DNA of 64,000 nucleotides from CAYUNW01 sp964446235 (lineage in GTDB: Bacteria > Patescibacteriota > Microgenomatia > 2-02-FULL-39-11), in the NCBI GenBank assembly GCA_964446235.1, contig CAYUNW010000005.1:7116-71115 (forward strand), written 5' to 3'. Below are positions 1 through 7,089 of this stretch, piece after piece. The notes beneath the pieces were generated by a model that was not told the origin of the DNA, did not search any database, and saw only the letters and a program-made list of their open reading frames with translations. Made by a program: the position numbers and the translations under genes. Each line of letters opens with the position of its first letter. The stretch's first letter is position 1.

Positions 1-747
1 TTTCGCTCCTGGGTTATTGACCATCGGATCTATCGGAGTGAGCGGGATGATTGTATCTTTTTTATCTTTATATGAATATACCGGTTTTTCGATAAGCGAT
101 CTCAATCTGACGTTTCCTTCTGCAGCCTTTTCCAGTTCTTGTCCGGAATTCTTCCACTCGACGACCTGTTTCCTGGTTTCTTCCCAATCCTTACCTGTTC
201 CTCTTGTAAGTTCATCCGTTATCAGATCTGTTTGAAAACTTGTCAATTCATAAAGGTAATTACTCATCCGGGCAATTTTTTCCTGCTTCACCCTAGCTCC
301 ATCTTCGACTTTTGAGTAGTCATCATTTTCGACATGATGGATCATCTGTCTGACTCCTTCAATGACATAGGGAAGCCGAAGATTAGGCATCAAGACTCCT
401 GTGGTAATTATATAATGTGCTTCATTTGCCGGGCTTTGATAGGATTTATTGATGACGCCTCCCCTATCGGCAACAAATAACCTCAAGTCTCCTGTAATAT
501 CATCACCAGTTCTGTCTTTGACGGGATCGGGATATCCCATGAGACCTAGCTTCCTAATAACACCTAGAGCGTCATGGAAGTTGATCTCTCCATGAACGAT
601 ACTGTCTTTAAGCATATGATCCCTATTTACTCCAAGAGGATTGGAATTAATGATACTATCAGCCATAGCACGTGATCTTTCCCTGAAAGCATTTTCATCG
701 ATGCTTCTTTGCAGTTTTGGTTCAAGCGGTAAATTATTTTCGGTCAT
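1..747 (-). CDS. Hypothetical protein, C-terminus cut by window edge
   Basis: An open frame of 249 codons starts with ATG at 747 and runs off the left edge without a stop, so the 3' end is missing. The visible protein is soluble and charged, with no signal peptide or membrane segment. It contains LGVIRKLGLMGYPDP near residue 60 and a Pro-rich stretch (IIPLTPIDPMVNNPGAK) at the last visible residues. I recognise no family. It may be distantly related to the protein at 10572-11300, which also has a 'V-I/L-R-K/R-LGL' segment near its N-terminus, but that match is short. The bases just before the ATG are AT-rich without a clear Shine-Dalgarno sequence. Coding status is fairly sure; function is unknown. 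Confidence 0.65.
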   Translation of the reverse strand, partial: MTENNLPLEPKLQRSIDENAFRERSRAMADSIINSNPLGVNRDHMLKDSIVHGEINFHDALGVIRKLGLMGYPDPVKDRTGDDITGDLRLFVADRGGVINKSYQSPANEAHYIITTGVLMPNLRLPYVIEGVRQMIHHVENDDYSKVEDGARVKQEKIARMSNYLYELTSFQTDLITDELTRGTGKDWEETRKQVVEWKNSGQELEKAAEGNVRLRSLIEKPVYSYKDKKDTIIPLTPIDPMVNNPGAK

Positions 748-833
748 ATAGTATTTTTCTTGATATTGAGAATAACATAAATAAAAATTTCTCACAATTT
801 TTTAAAAGGAATGTGAATTTTTGAAGAATAAAA

Positions 834-1325
834 TTACTTGATAAATTCTTTCAGGATTTGAAGATAGTTTTGTTGGGTTTCTGGGGATATTTTCTTCCAA
901 ATTTGATCTAGCGGTTGGATATTTCCATCATTATCAATAATTTCTTTACATGATTGGAAAAAGAATTCTTCTGGAGTAGCTAAAAATAACCAAGCGTAAT
1001 CCCAATGTTTATGAATATTTTCTGCAATTTCTTTCACATCTTCCCTATCTAACCTACTTCTATATTTCACTTCTATAAGAAAAATGTGGCTGTTGTTTTT
1101 TGATAAAAGCAAAAAATCAGGAGAACTGGAAAGATTATCTGATATCTTTTTGAAAGTCGACTGATGGTGTTCATGTTTCCATTGAGTCAAATCTGGTAAA
1201 ACGTATTCAACTCCAAGTGGAATTACTTGAAATTCATTTGTTTCCAAAAACATCTGCTGGAAAATTATCTCTGCAATCTTACCTTTTATCAAACTTCTAG
1301 TAAACTGCAAATTATCCTGACTCAT
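834..1325 (-). CDS. PD-(D/E)XK nuclease-like protein
   Basis: This 163-residue soluble protein has the layout of a restriction-endonuclease-fold nuclease. An N-terminal helix contains GKIAE, followed by SSPDFLLLS near residues 67-75 and then IFLIEVKYRSR near 81-91. Together these give the PD-x(n)-E-x-K metal-binding signature. After the core it is helical, with no DNA-binding domain visible. Many such proteins are DNA-cleaving or DNA-repair enzymes, and small orphan versions are often found with restriction systems. It lies downstream of the DpnI homologue on the same strand, 122 bases away, which suggests a shared defence island rather than one tight operon. The exact role is unknown. An AT-rich TATTAT sequence sits just before the ATG. 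Confidence 0.6.
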   Translation of the reverse strand: MSQDNLQFTRSLIKGKIAEIIFQQMFLETNEFQVIPLGVEYVLPDLTQWKHEHHQSTFKKISDNLSSSPDFLLLSKNNSHIFLIEVKYRSRLDREDVKEIAENIHKHWDYAWLFLATPEEFFFQSCKEIIDNDGNIQPLDQIWKKISPETQQNYLQILKEFIK

Positions 1326-1447
1326 AATTTTATAATAGCACTAATAGCAAAGAATGGTATAAAAATATTTTTATCAGAACCGTAATTAGAAAAGAAACGT
1401 CCCTTATTTATCCAAACTAAATCCTGTACAACAACAGTCTACTTGCA

Positions 1448-2218
1448 TTATAGACACCGGTAATAACCACTAGATACAAACTCTAAATATCCCATATCAC
1501 GTAATAATTGTAATTGTTGTCTAATTTTATCTTTTATATGAAAATTACTAGGATGCAGAATTTTTAACTCACTTTCGTATTTATAAATATCATCCAGTAT
1601 AAATTCTTTCTTCTCAAGTTTATCAATACATCTCATAACATCTAATAGCCATCCTTTTAAGTTATTATCATACGTTTGTTCTAGAAATAGAGTTTTTCTC
1701 CAATTATTGATAACATCAATCTTTTGTAAAGATTTACAATTCTTTACATAATATATTTTTCCTGCACTTGGAATTTGATTTATTAAAATATTACATCCGA
1801 CCCAATTCGCACGTTTGGCGAATCTTGATAATGGATGGCGTTTCTCGATTAACAGTGGTATAAAAAAGCGTTTTGGAATAACAAAAAAATCAATTACAGA
1901 TAATTGTATTTTCTTATATATTAGTATAAATAAATTTGGATTATTATTTCCATTTAGTCTACTTATCATCTGGTTATATGCACCGTTAACTATTTTATTT
2001 CCAATGTATCCTTTTTTACCTTTTAATTCATAATCTTCGGTACAGTTATTACAATAAAAATCAGCAACAGGTTTATTATTTTCGTATTTATTAATATGAT
2101 TATCTCCACAACTAGGACAGAATATATGACGAGTAACCCAATCTTCTGATAAAACACGAATTATTTGAGATGTACTGTGATAATTTTGTACTAATTTTTT
2201 ATTAAAAAACAAATCCAT
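1448..2218 (-). CDS. dpnI: DpnI-type methyl-directed restriction endonuclease
   Basis: The 256-residue product matches the known DpnI enzyme (254 residues) along its whole length as I remember it. Shared segments include SEDWV near 24, NNKPVADFYC at 47-56 and KGKKG at 66-70 (SKKG in DpnI). The PD-(D/E)XK active-site residues Asp53, Glu64 and Lys66 align at the same numbers. Zinc-ribbon cysteines are at 34, 37, 56 and 59. The C-terminal third, with IKDKIRQQLQLLRDMG near 230, corresponds to the winged-helix domain that also reads methylated DNA. DpnI cuts GATC only when the adenine is N6-methylated, so it attacks Dam-type methylated incoming DNA. No methyltransferase is present, as expected for this class, and the host must lack GATC methylation. 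Confidence 0.95.
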   Translation of the reverse strand: MDLFFNKKLVQNYHSTSQIIRVLSEDWVTRHIFCPSCGDNHINKYENNKPVADFYCNNCTEDYELKGKKGYIGNKIVNGAYNQMISRLNGNNNPNLFILIYKKIQLSVIDFFVIPKRFFIPLLIEKRHPLSRFAKRANWVGCNILINQIPSAGKIYYVKNCKSLQKIDVINNWRKTLFLEQTYDNNLKGWLLDVMRCIDKLEKKEFILDDIYKYESELKILHPSNFHIKDKIRQQLQLLRDMGYLEFVSSGYYRCL

Positions 2219-2221
2219 AAC

Positions 2222-2237
2222 AATTTGTATACAAATT
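2222..2237. promoter_or_regulatory. 16-bp perfect palindrome upstream of dpnI
   Basis: AATTTGTATACAAATT is a perfect inverted repeat that ends 3 bases before the dpnI start codon and contains a -10-like TATACA on the minus strand. Its position suits an operator controlling dpnI expression. No controller (C) protein gene lies nearby, so the binding protein is unknown. An AT-rich palindrome can arise by chance, so this is tentative. Confidence 0.4.
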
Positions 2238-2274
2238 TTAACATGAGAGAAATATATAAGAATTTGAAAAATAG

Positions 2275-2361
2275 GAGATAGGATTTAAGTTATCAGTAAT
2301 CAGTAGTCAGTGATCGGTAAGTCTCAGTGATTAGAAATAAGAGATAAGAATTAAGTAAATT
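2275..2361. repeat. Degenerate 7-bp tandem repeat array 1
   Basis: About eleven heptamers are readable: GAGATAG, GATTTAA, GTTATCA, GTAATCA, GTAGTCA, GTGATCG, then, after a 10-base irregular unit (GTAAGTCTCA), GTGATTA, GAAATAA, GAGATAA, GAATTAA and GTAAATT. Nearly every unit starts with G and ends in an A-rich triplet. The array lies between brnA and dpnI, downstream of brnA. It resembles the short tandemly repeated heptamer families known from cyanobacteria only in period, not in sequence. Confidence 0.7.
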
Positions 2362-2465
2362 GAAATTGAGTAATTTTTCCAAATTGCATCACTACTGGAT
2401 GGTTTTTCTGTTCCATTGTTTTTAATTCGATGCAGTATTTATCAATCTCTACAGACTTACTTTTC

Positions 2466-2693
2466 TTATATATTCTGCTGGGTATAATAATCAAGCAAAC
2501 TGCGGATCATACTCTGATATGCCACTTGCTTCTTTCTGGCTCTATTTTTGAAAAACTCAACGCTTCTTCTGGTAAGCGATAAGGTGACTTTCACCTGTTT
2601 TTCCTTCATCACCAACTCTTCTGGTTTGGGCAAAAAATCCCTGATTACCTTGGTGCTCATAGGTTCATTTGTGTATTTTATTTTCTTTTTCAT
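2466..2693 (-). CDS. brnA: BrnA-type antitoxin (ribbon-helix-helix)
   Basis: This small basic protein of 75 residues has an unstructured N-terminus with PMSTKVIRDFLPKPEELV. A ribbon-helix-helix domain follows: a beta strand, KQVKVTLSLTRRSVEFF near 33-49, then a helix ending in YQSMIRSLLDYY. This is the normal architecture of BrnA antitoxins, which neutralise BrnT and repress the shared promoter. It overlaps the upstream brnT by 29 bases on the same strand, and toxin before antitoxin is the usual order for this family. The overlap implies translational coupling. Family assignment is secure from the pairing and the fold-type motif. Whether the system is active is not known. Confidence 0.88.
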   Translation of the reverse strand: MKKKIKYTNEPMSTKVIRDFLPKPEELVMKEKQVKVTLSLTRRSVEFFKNRARKKQVAYQSMIRSLLDYYTQQNI

Positions 2694-2952
2694 AGATATC
2701 CTTTCCTTTCCTCCAATAACCGGCTCCGATAATACGGATCTTACCCTTACGGTAAGTAAACCTAACTGTCAAAACACCTCCTTTTACTTTACCTAAACAA
2801 TAATACCGCTTTTCTATTCCGCTATGCTGTGTATCCTTCGTAATTACACGCTTGGGATCCTTGAAGGCAAGTTGTGCGTCATAAAAAGAAACTGAGTGTT
2901 TATTGATATTAGACGCATTCTTTACCTCATCCCACTCAAAATATACTCTCAT
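2665..2952 (-). CDS. brnT: BrnT-type ribonuclease toxin
   Basis: At 95 residues this is the usual size of BrnT toxins, which are RelE-like ribonucleases. The hallmark N-terminus FEWDEVKNASNINKHSVSF is present at residues 5-23, followed by a predicted beta-rich core with LTVRFTYRKGKIRIIGAG and a C-terminal helix ending near YEKEN. The motif usually written RIISAR in this family reads RIIGAGYWRKG here, so an arginine commonly found there is displaced or lost, and RNase activity could be reduced. The gene leads the operon and overlaps brnA. An inverted repeat 12 bases before the start is a likely BrnA operator. Confidence 0.88.
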   Translation of the reverse strand: MRVYFEWDEVKNASNINKHSVSFYDAQLAFKDPKRVITKDTQHSGIEKRYYCLGKVKGGVLTVRFTYRKGKIRIIGAGYWRKGKDIYEKENKIHK

Positions 2953-2963
2953 AATATCATATA

Positions 2964-2981
2964 TATGGTAATTTTACCATA
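2964..2981. promoter_or_regulatory. Inverted repeat, probable BrnA operator
   Basis: TATGGTAA-TT-TTACCATA is an inverted repeat with two perfect 8-base arms, placed 12-29 bases before the brnT start codon. BrnTA systems are known to repress their own promoter through BrnA, so this is the best candidate operator. No binding evidence is available from sequence alone. Confidence 0.55.
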
Positions 2982-3133
2982 CTTTTATACATACCGATAT
3001 CTGTGATACTAAGTTTTCTTATCTTTTTAATCTACTTCTAGATGAAAAACAGCTATCTTATTATTATTTTACTAAAATTTTGGAAAGTTTGAAGAAAGGA
3101 GGGGAAAATTAACCTAAGTTCTAATTAACCTAA

Positions 3134-3175
3134 GAAATAAGAGATAGGAAATAGGAAGTAAGAAGTAGGAGTTAA
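3134..3175. repeat. Degenerate 7-bp tandem repeat array 2
   Basis: Six perfectly phased heptamers are present: GAAATAA, GAGATAG, GAAATAG, GAAGTAA, GAAGTAG and GAGTTAA (consensus GARRTAR). The last unit contains the stop codon (3172-3174) of the minus-strand gene to its right, so the array sits exactly at that gene's 3' end. Confidence 0.8.
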
Positions 3176-3474
3176 GTTTTTATCTCTTTCACACTTGTGG
3201 AATATGCCCTAAAAAGTGCTCCTGCATGCAAAGACCAGTATCTTCTGTCCAGATACAAGTCTGCCCGCTGTCCGGGCAATATCTCATAACCGGTCGCTCC
3301 TTCAATATCCTCACCGATTCTTTTGGCTTGAAATGGTCTTTGCACTACTCCTCTTGAATCATGCCATGGGTATATCACCGCACCTTTTTTCACCTGATAA
3401 ATTGATTCAGGCAAGGGCTCCTGGCCTAGACCTTCAAATGGCGGTTGCACTCCGTATTCTTTTCTTCTTGGCAT
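3172..3474 (-). CDS. Hypothetical protein, 100 residues
   Basis: This basic soluble protein begins MPRRKEYGVQPPFEGLGQEP and contains GAVIYPWHDSRGVVQRPFQAK in its middle. Its aromatic, proline and charged residues suggest a small beta-rich fold. No signal peptide, membrane span or metal-binding cysteines are visible, and I recognise no family. The stop codon is embedded in a heptamer of repeat array 2. It stands alone between intergenic regions, transcribed leftward, and may be an accessory gene linked to the defence island on its left. Coding is likely from the length and amino-acid composition. Confidence 0.5.
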   Translation of the reverse strand: MPRRKEYGVQPPFEGLGQEPLPESIYQVKKGAVIYPWHDSRGVVQRPFQAKRIGEDIEGATGYEILPGQRADLYLDRRYWSLHAGALFRAYSTSVKEIKT

Positions 3475-3543
3475 AATTTTTAGGTTTTTTGGGCAAGATG
3501 GAAAAAGCTCCTGACGGAAAGCATGGCAAGGCTATTTTAACAT

Positions 3544-3582
3544 GAAATAGTTTGGAAATAAGAATATGGAATTAAGTATTAG
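3544..3582. repeat. Degenerate 7-bp tandem repeat array 3
   Basis: The units are GAAATAG (3544), a 4-base interruption, then GAAATAA (3555), GAATATG, GAATTAA and GTATTAG in phase. They belong to the same family as the arrays at 2275 and 3134. The last unit contains the stop codon (3579-3581) of the next minus-strand gene, as array 2 does for its own neighbour. Confidence 0.65.
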
Positions 3583-4232
3583 CAACTTGCTTGATTTTTC
3601 CTTAGCCAAAATGATCCTGCAAAAAGAAGATAAAACCACAAATGAATGGAAATGGTAATAAATAAATATCCGTTGATGATCAGATAACTAAAAAGCACTC
3701 CCATCGGGAAACTGAGAAAGAAAAACAAAAGAGCTTCCCTTTTGGGAAGGAAAAAAAGATTGTTAAAGTGAAAAAAAGCGATAATCAGTGTAAACCAAAT
3801 AATTTGGTCAAATACACTCAATCCAATCAACACCGCAAATATCATATAAACAAATTTCACCTGCTGGAAAATTACTTCCAAGAATTTCAGATAAAAAGTG
3901 GCAGGATCAAAACGGACGATAAACCAGGAACGTTTGTTCTGAATAATATCTTTTGGCTCGATACCGATTTTACGGATGATAAACGGGGCCATAAACCATG
4001 AAATAATTGTTGGAACCAAAATGATAAATGTAAACGCTGTTATAGAAATATTGACTTTCTCCACAGACAAAATTAAAACCCGTGATAAAAACACAAACCA
4101 TACTGCCAAAGAAATAGTTATTTGAATCGGTAATCCATTTAATCCTTCTGGCCGACGCCTTTGAAGAAGTTTATAAGGTAAATATCCGATTATAATGATA
4201 AATAGAAGAAAAATGAATTTATCCAAAATCAT
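3579..4232 (-). CDS. Polytopic membrane protein, possibly CPBP-like
   Basis: This 217-residue protein is almost entirely hydrophobic, with about seven predicted membrane spans. Two late spans carry histidines in a spacing that recalls CPBP (CAAX-type) intramembrane proteases: AFFHFNN near 155-162 and ISIHLWFYLLF near 193-204. The glutamate-pair motif that normally starts the CPBP active site is not visible, so this may be an inactive relative or a chance resemblance. It is transcribed alone, leftward, with repeat array 3 at its stop codon. The divergent neighbour at 4325 is another membrane protein. Function is unknown. Confidence 0.55.
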   Translation of the reverse strand: MILDKFIFLLFIIIIGYLPYKLLQRRRPEGLNGLPIQITISLAVWFVFLSRVLILSVEKVNISITAFTFIILVPTIISWFMAPFIIRKIGIEPKDIIQNKRSWFIVRFDPATFYLKFLEVIFQQVKFVYMIFAVLIGLSVFDQIIWFTLIIAFFHFNNLFFLPKREALLFFFLSFPMGVLFSYLIINGYLFITISIHLWFYLLFAGSFWLRKNQASC

Positions 4233-4324
4233 ATTAACTGGAGTATAACAAATTCACTATCTTCATCAATTACCAAGCGTAAATGAAAATTAAAAAAAAG
4301 GGGGAAATAAGTTAAAATATATTC

Positions 4325-4843
4325 ATGAAAAAAATACAAAAGAAAAAGAGTGAATCACTGGAAACAGAAATCAAAAACGTACTTCTCACTTATATCAAAA
4401 CCCAAGCTTTGGTTGTTGCCATAGTCACAACTATAATTTATATCATCCTCAATTTTCTCAACGTCGGATACGCCGGTCTCTTGGCTTTTGTCAGTGGCGC
4501 ACTATGGAGTATCCCCTTTTTTGGTATGTTTCTGGCAGCAATTTTAACCTCGCTTGTGGCCATCTTTGATAACGCCAAATTTCTCCCCAACTTACCTGCG
4601 TTTTTTGAAGGATTAACAATTTTTATCATCTATATTTTGATAAACCAGCTGACCGACTATCTTTTGGCGCCCTTTCTACTTGGTAAAACCACCGGTACCC
4701 ATCCGCTTCTGACTATTGCAACTGTGCTTGTCGCTACTGCCCTTTTTGGGTTGCCCGGAGCTATACTGGCTGTACCGGCTTTACTGATTGTAGTCACTGT
4801 CTATAAATATCAGGAAAATACCTCCGAAAATAAGGTAGGGTAA
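4325..4843 (+). CDS. AI-2E family transporter-like protein, short
   Basis: The 172 residues correspond to the C-terminal half of AI-2E (PF01594) permeases. A charged N-terminus is followed by YIKTQALVVAIVTT, then LAFVSGALWSIPFFG near 55-69, and finally GLPGAILAVPALLIVV near 139-154. Full-length family members have about 330-400 residues and eight spans, so this version has about half of that and may be a reduced or partial form. No matching N-terminal half can be read upstream, because the gene to the left is unrelated and divergent. Family members export peptides, autoinducer or sodium. The substrate here cannot be told. Confidence 0.75.
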   Translation: MKKIQKKKSESLETEIKNVLLTYIKTQALVVAIVTTIIYIILNFLNVGYAGLLAFVSGALWSIPFFGMFLAAILTSLVAIFDNAKFLPNLPAFFEGLTIFIIYILINQLTDYLLAPFLLGKTTGTHPLLTIATVLVATALFGLPGAILAVPALLIVVTVYKYQENTSENKVG

Positions 4844-4870
4844 ATCCGTTACGTTAAAAAGGAAAGGGCT

Positions 4871-5647
4871 TCATCTTTTCAGCCACTGATACAAAACGAA
4901 ACTATTGGTAAGTAGAAAAATTACCAGACAAAAAATAGTGGTATTTATAATATTGGGATAAAGACCGCCAAACCCATTTGCCGACGTGTGTTTGAGCCAG
5001 ATCCCAAAATAAGCCCAAACCGGCACTAAACCGTAGGCAATATTTCTGTCTTTCAAAGTCCGCCAGACAGCAATGACTGTTCCAATTAATAGTATGACTA
5101 TCATCCAAATATCATCAGCAATCCCAAAACCCTTCCAGTTGATACTGACCAAAAAGACAGTGACATTAGCAATGGTGGCAATAGTGATCCAGCCAAAGTA
5201 GATACTAAACGGTATAAGCCAAAGAATATTTTCAACGAAAGAAAATTTTTCCTGATTTAATAAATCGGCAATTTTTATCAAAAAATAGAGCAAGATAATC
5301 ATGAGTAACAGAGTCAGCGGAATATATAGATAATGCCAGCAAAATATCCAGACGATATTGACAAGGGATGTGGCGATAAAATATTTATTGGTTTTTTCAA
5401 ACAAATCATTTCTTTTTTTGCTATTGCCACTACCCCAGACTGCAAACTGATAAATTGTATACCCGCTCAAAAGTAGATAAATCAACCCCCAGATGGAAAA
5501 AGTCACACCGGCCGGAGCAAATAGATTGGGATAAGAATCGGACACTGCGCCCGTGGGAATGCCGTTAATTGGTAGAATATTGGCCAAAGCGTTGACAACC
5601 ACCATGCCGATATAGGTGATGACGGTCAATAATTTAATAACAATCAT
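4871..5647 (-). CDS. TspO/MBR-like tryptophan-rich membrane protein
   Basis: This 258-residue polytopic membrane protein has seven or eight predicted spans. The segment FAPAGVTFSIWGLIYLLL at about 43-60 is the signature of the longer, roughly 260-residue branch of TspO/MBR-related proteins. Many tryptophans are found in the loops, as in AVWGSG, WKGFGIADDIW and VWAYFGIWLKH. Classical TspO proteins bind porphyrins or cholesterol and have five spans; the role of the longer branch is poorly known. It is followed after 16 bases by another membrane protein (start 6302) on the same strand, so the two probably form an operon with this gene second. Confidence 0.75.
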   Translation of the reverse strand: MIVIKLLTVITYIGMVVVNALANILPINGIPTGAVSDSYPNLFAPAGVTFSIWGLIYLLLSGYTIYQFAVWGSGNSKKRNDLFEKTNKYFIATSLVNIVWIFCWHYLYIPLTLLLMIILLYFLIKIADLLNQEKFSFVENILWLIPFSIYFGWITIATIANVTVFLVSINWKGFGIADDIWMIVILLIGTVIAVWRTLKDRNIAYGLVPVWAYFGIWLKHTSANGFGGLYPNIINTTIFCLVIFLLTNSFVLYQWLKR

Positions 5648-5663
5648 TTTTGATAAAAATGAA

Positions 5664-6302
5664 TTAATTCCAGTTATCCTGATCGTAATACATCCATCTG
5701 GTAATATTGCCTTCTCTGCACCATTTGACGGCTTTTCTCAATTCATACTGGCTTAACACTTTGTAAGGGGATTCTTGAGAAGGGATATTGCCGGTAAAAT
5801 ACTTTTCCAGAATAGGTAATGCTTTTTTATCTGCCAGTTGTCCCAGAGCCCAAACTGCGTCATTTCTGCTTTTGAAATTCCTTTTCTCATCTTCAAGCTG
5901 GGTGATAAGAGCTTCCACGCAATCCCCGCCGTATTCCCTTTTGGCAGACTGGCATGAGCTTCGTACCGTGAATCGGATCCAGATGCTGCCGACAACGAAA
6001 AGCAATATCAAAACACCAAATGCTAAAGCTCCCAAGAATATAAAGTTTTTGGCTTTTTTACTTATTTTTTTTGAGGTATATATTTTTTTACCAGAAATAT
6101 AGTAAACAACCATCAAAATAGCCAGAAATGCCAGTATTATTCCGCTTGACTGGGGATAAGCAAATTCGCCTTTGGAAAAAACAGGATGCAGGTTGAAGGA
6201 AGGAAATAATAAGAGAAATGAAGCAATAAAAAGAATCAGGATAAAACTAACAAAAGTCTTTTTCTCAATATTTTTGTCTATAGTTTTCAAAAAATCCTTC
6301 AT
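5664..6302 (-). CDS. Membrane protein with C-terminal HEAT-like region
   Basis: The 212-residue protein starts with a short charged leader and has three likely membrane spans (about 18-36, 50-66 and 84-112). A soluble tail of about 100 residues follows. The tail includes NDAVWALGQLADKKALPILE, which reads like a HEAT/PBS-lyase-type helical repeat, and contains two cysteines (SSC and GGDC) that could form a disulfide. A TATAAT -10 sequence lies on the minus strand at 6325-6320, about 18 bases before the ATG, without a good -35. It probably heads a two-gene unit with the TspO-like gene. Function is unknown. Confidence 0.6.
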   Translation of the reverse strand: MKDFLKTIDKNIEKKTFVSFILILFIASFLLLFPSFNLHPVFSKGEFAYPQSSGIILAFLAILMVVYYISGKKIYTSKKISKKAKNFIFLGALAFGVLILLFVVGSIWIRFTVRSSCQSAKREYGGDCVEALITQLEDEKRNFKSRNDAVWALGQLADKKALPILEKYFTGNIPSQESPYKVLSQYELRKAVKWCREGNITRWMYYDQDNWN

Positions 6303-6370
6303 AAAAAACCCGGTACATAATTATACCAAAAGTTATAAAATAAAAAGAAAATTAAATCTTCAAACAAGTA

Positions 6371-6399
6371 AACAAAAACGCAGCTTTCTCCAAGCTGCG
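6371..6399 (-). terminator. Rho-independent terminator after the collagen-like gene
   Basis: On the minus strand a perfect 8-bp stem CGCAGCTT/AAGCTGCG with a 5-base loop (6379-6399) is followed directly by TTTTTGTT (6378-6371). It lies about 35 bases beyond the stop of the collagen-like gene at 6433-6963. Confidence 0.85.
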
Positions 6400-6432
6400 C
6401 TTTGTATGAACAATACAATTTTTTAAAAAAGT

Positions 6433-6963
6433 TTATTGAATAATGGTTGTATTTCGATTTCCTCTTGTGCCGGTTTGGCTATTTACAGAAGAATTCCCGT
6501 TACTATTGCCGTGACTACCATTGTTTTGTCCCGGGGGCGTAGGTAACGGATTTAAAGGATCAGGCGTATCCAAAGCTTGGGAATTATCCACGGCATTTTG
6601 GGGTAATAAATGCGGCATGGTCATACCGCTTCGTAAATTAACCGCCTCAATTCTTGGATGTCTGAAGCCACTTGCTCCTGTCGGACCGGTAGGACCTTGA
6701 GCACCTGTAGCCGCGGAAACTCCGCTTGCTCCACTCGGACCAGTTTCTCCCGTAACACCGGACGGACCCTGCTGATTGGCAGTGCCTGTAACACCGGTTG
6801 GACCGCTTTGATGCATCAATCTTAATGTCTGGGCAAGTTGGGATATCTGACTGCCGCGGTTTTCAAATTGAATTTGAGGTTGCGGTGGCAGCACTTCAGG
6901 CTTACCCGTAAGAGAATGTACAAAAGCAGTAAAGGCAGCGATAATTTGAGCTATATTTCCCAT
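6433..6963 (-). CDS. Collagen-like repeat protein
   Basis: This 176-residue protein has a predicted N-terminal helix ([17 protein letters not shown]). The central region, about residues 54-98, is built from Gly-X-Y triplets such as [23 protein letters not shown] and [13 protein letters not shown], broken by short inserts. The C-terminal half is Pro/Asn/Ser/Gly-rich. Threonine-rich GXY repeats of this kind form bacterial collagen-like triple helices on spores, phages or cell surfaces. No cleavable signal peptide or LPXTG anchor is visible, so how it would leave the cell is unclear. It is monocistronic with its own strong terminator, which suggests high expression. Confidence 0.8.
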   Translation of the reverse strand: MGNIAQIIAAFTAFVHSLTGKPEVLPPQPQIQFENRGSQISQLAQTLRLMHQSGPTGVTGTANQQGPSGVTGETGPSGASGVSAATGAQGPTGPTGASGFRHPRIEAVNLRSGMTMPHLLPQNAVDNSQALDTPDPLNPLPTPPGQNNGSHGNSNGNSSVNSQTGTRGNRNTTIIQ

Positions 6964-7089
6964 AAAAATTCCTTTCCGAAAATTTTCTTTGAGGCAGAAT
7001 TTATAAAAAGAAGCAGAGGCAGTTTAAGTCTTTATACCTTAACGGAAAACAGAGAAAATGTCAATGTGACAGACTGGATCAAGAATTAT

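Noticed and set aside
2351..2416. 21-codon leftward frame after brnA (MEQKNHPVVMQFGKITQFQF...)
   Set aside because: The residue pattern looks protein-like and the frame is open further upstream, but it has no usable start beyond the short ATG and runs into the repeat array. It may be a decayed gene end.
2275..3582. CRISPR array
   Set aside because: The repeats are only 7 bp with no spacers, and no cas genes are present.
3579..4232. Confident CAAX/CPBP protease call
   Set aside because: Only the late histidine-containing spans resemble the family; the Glu-pair motif is missing.
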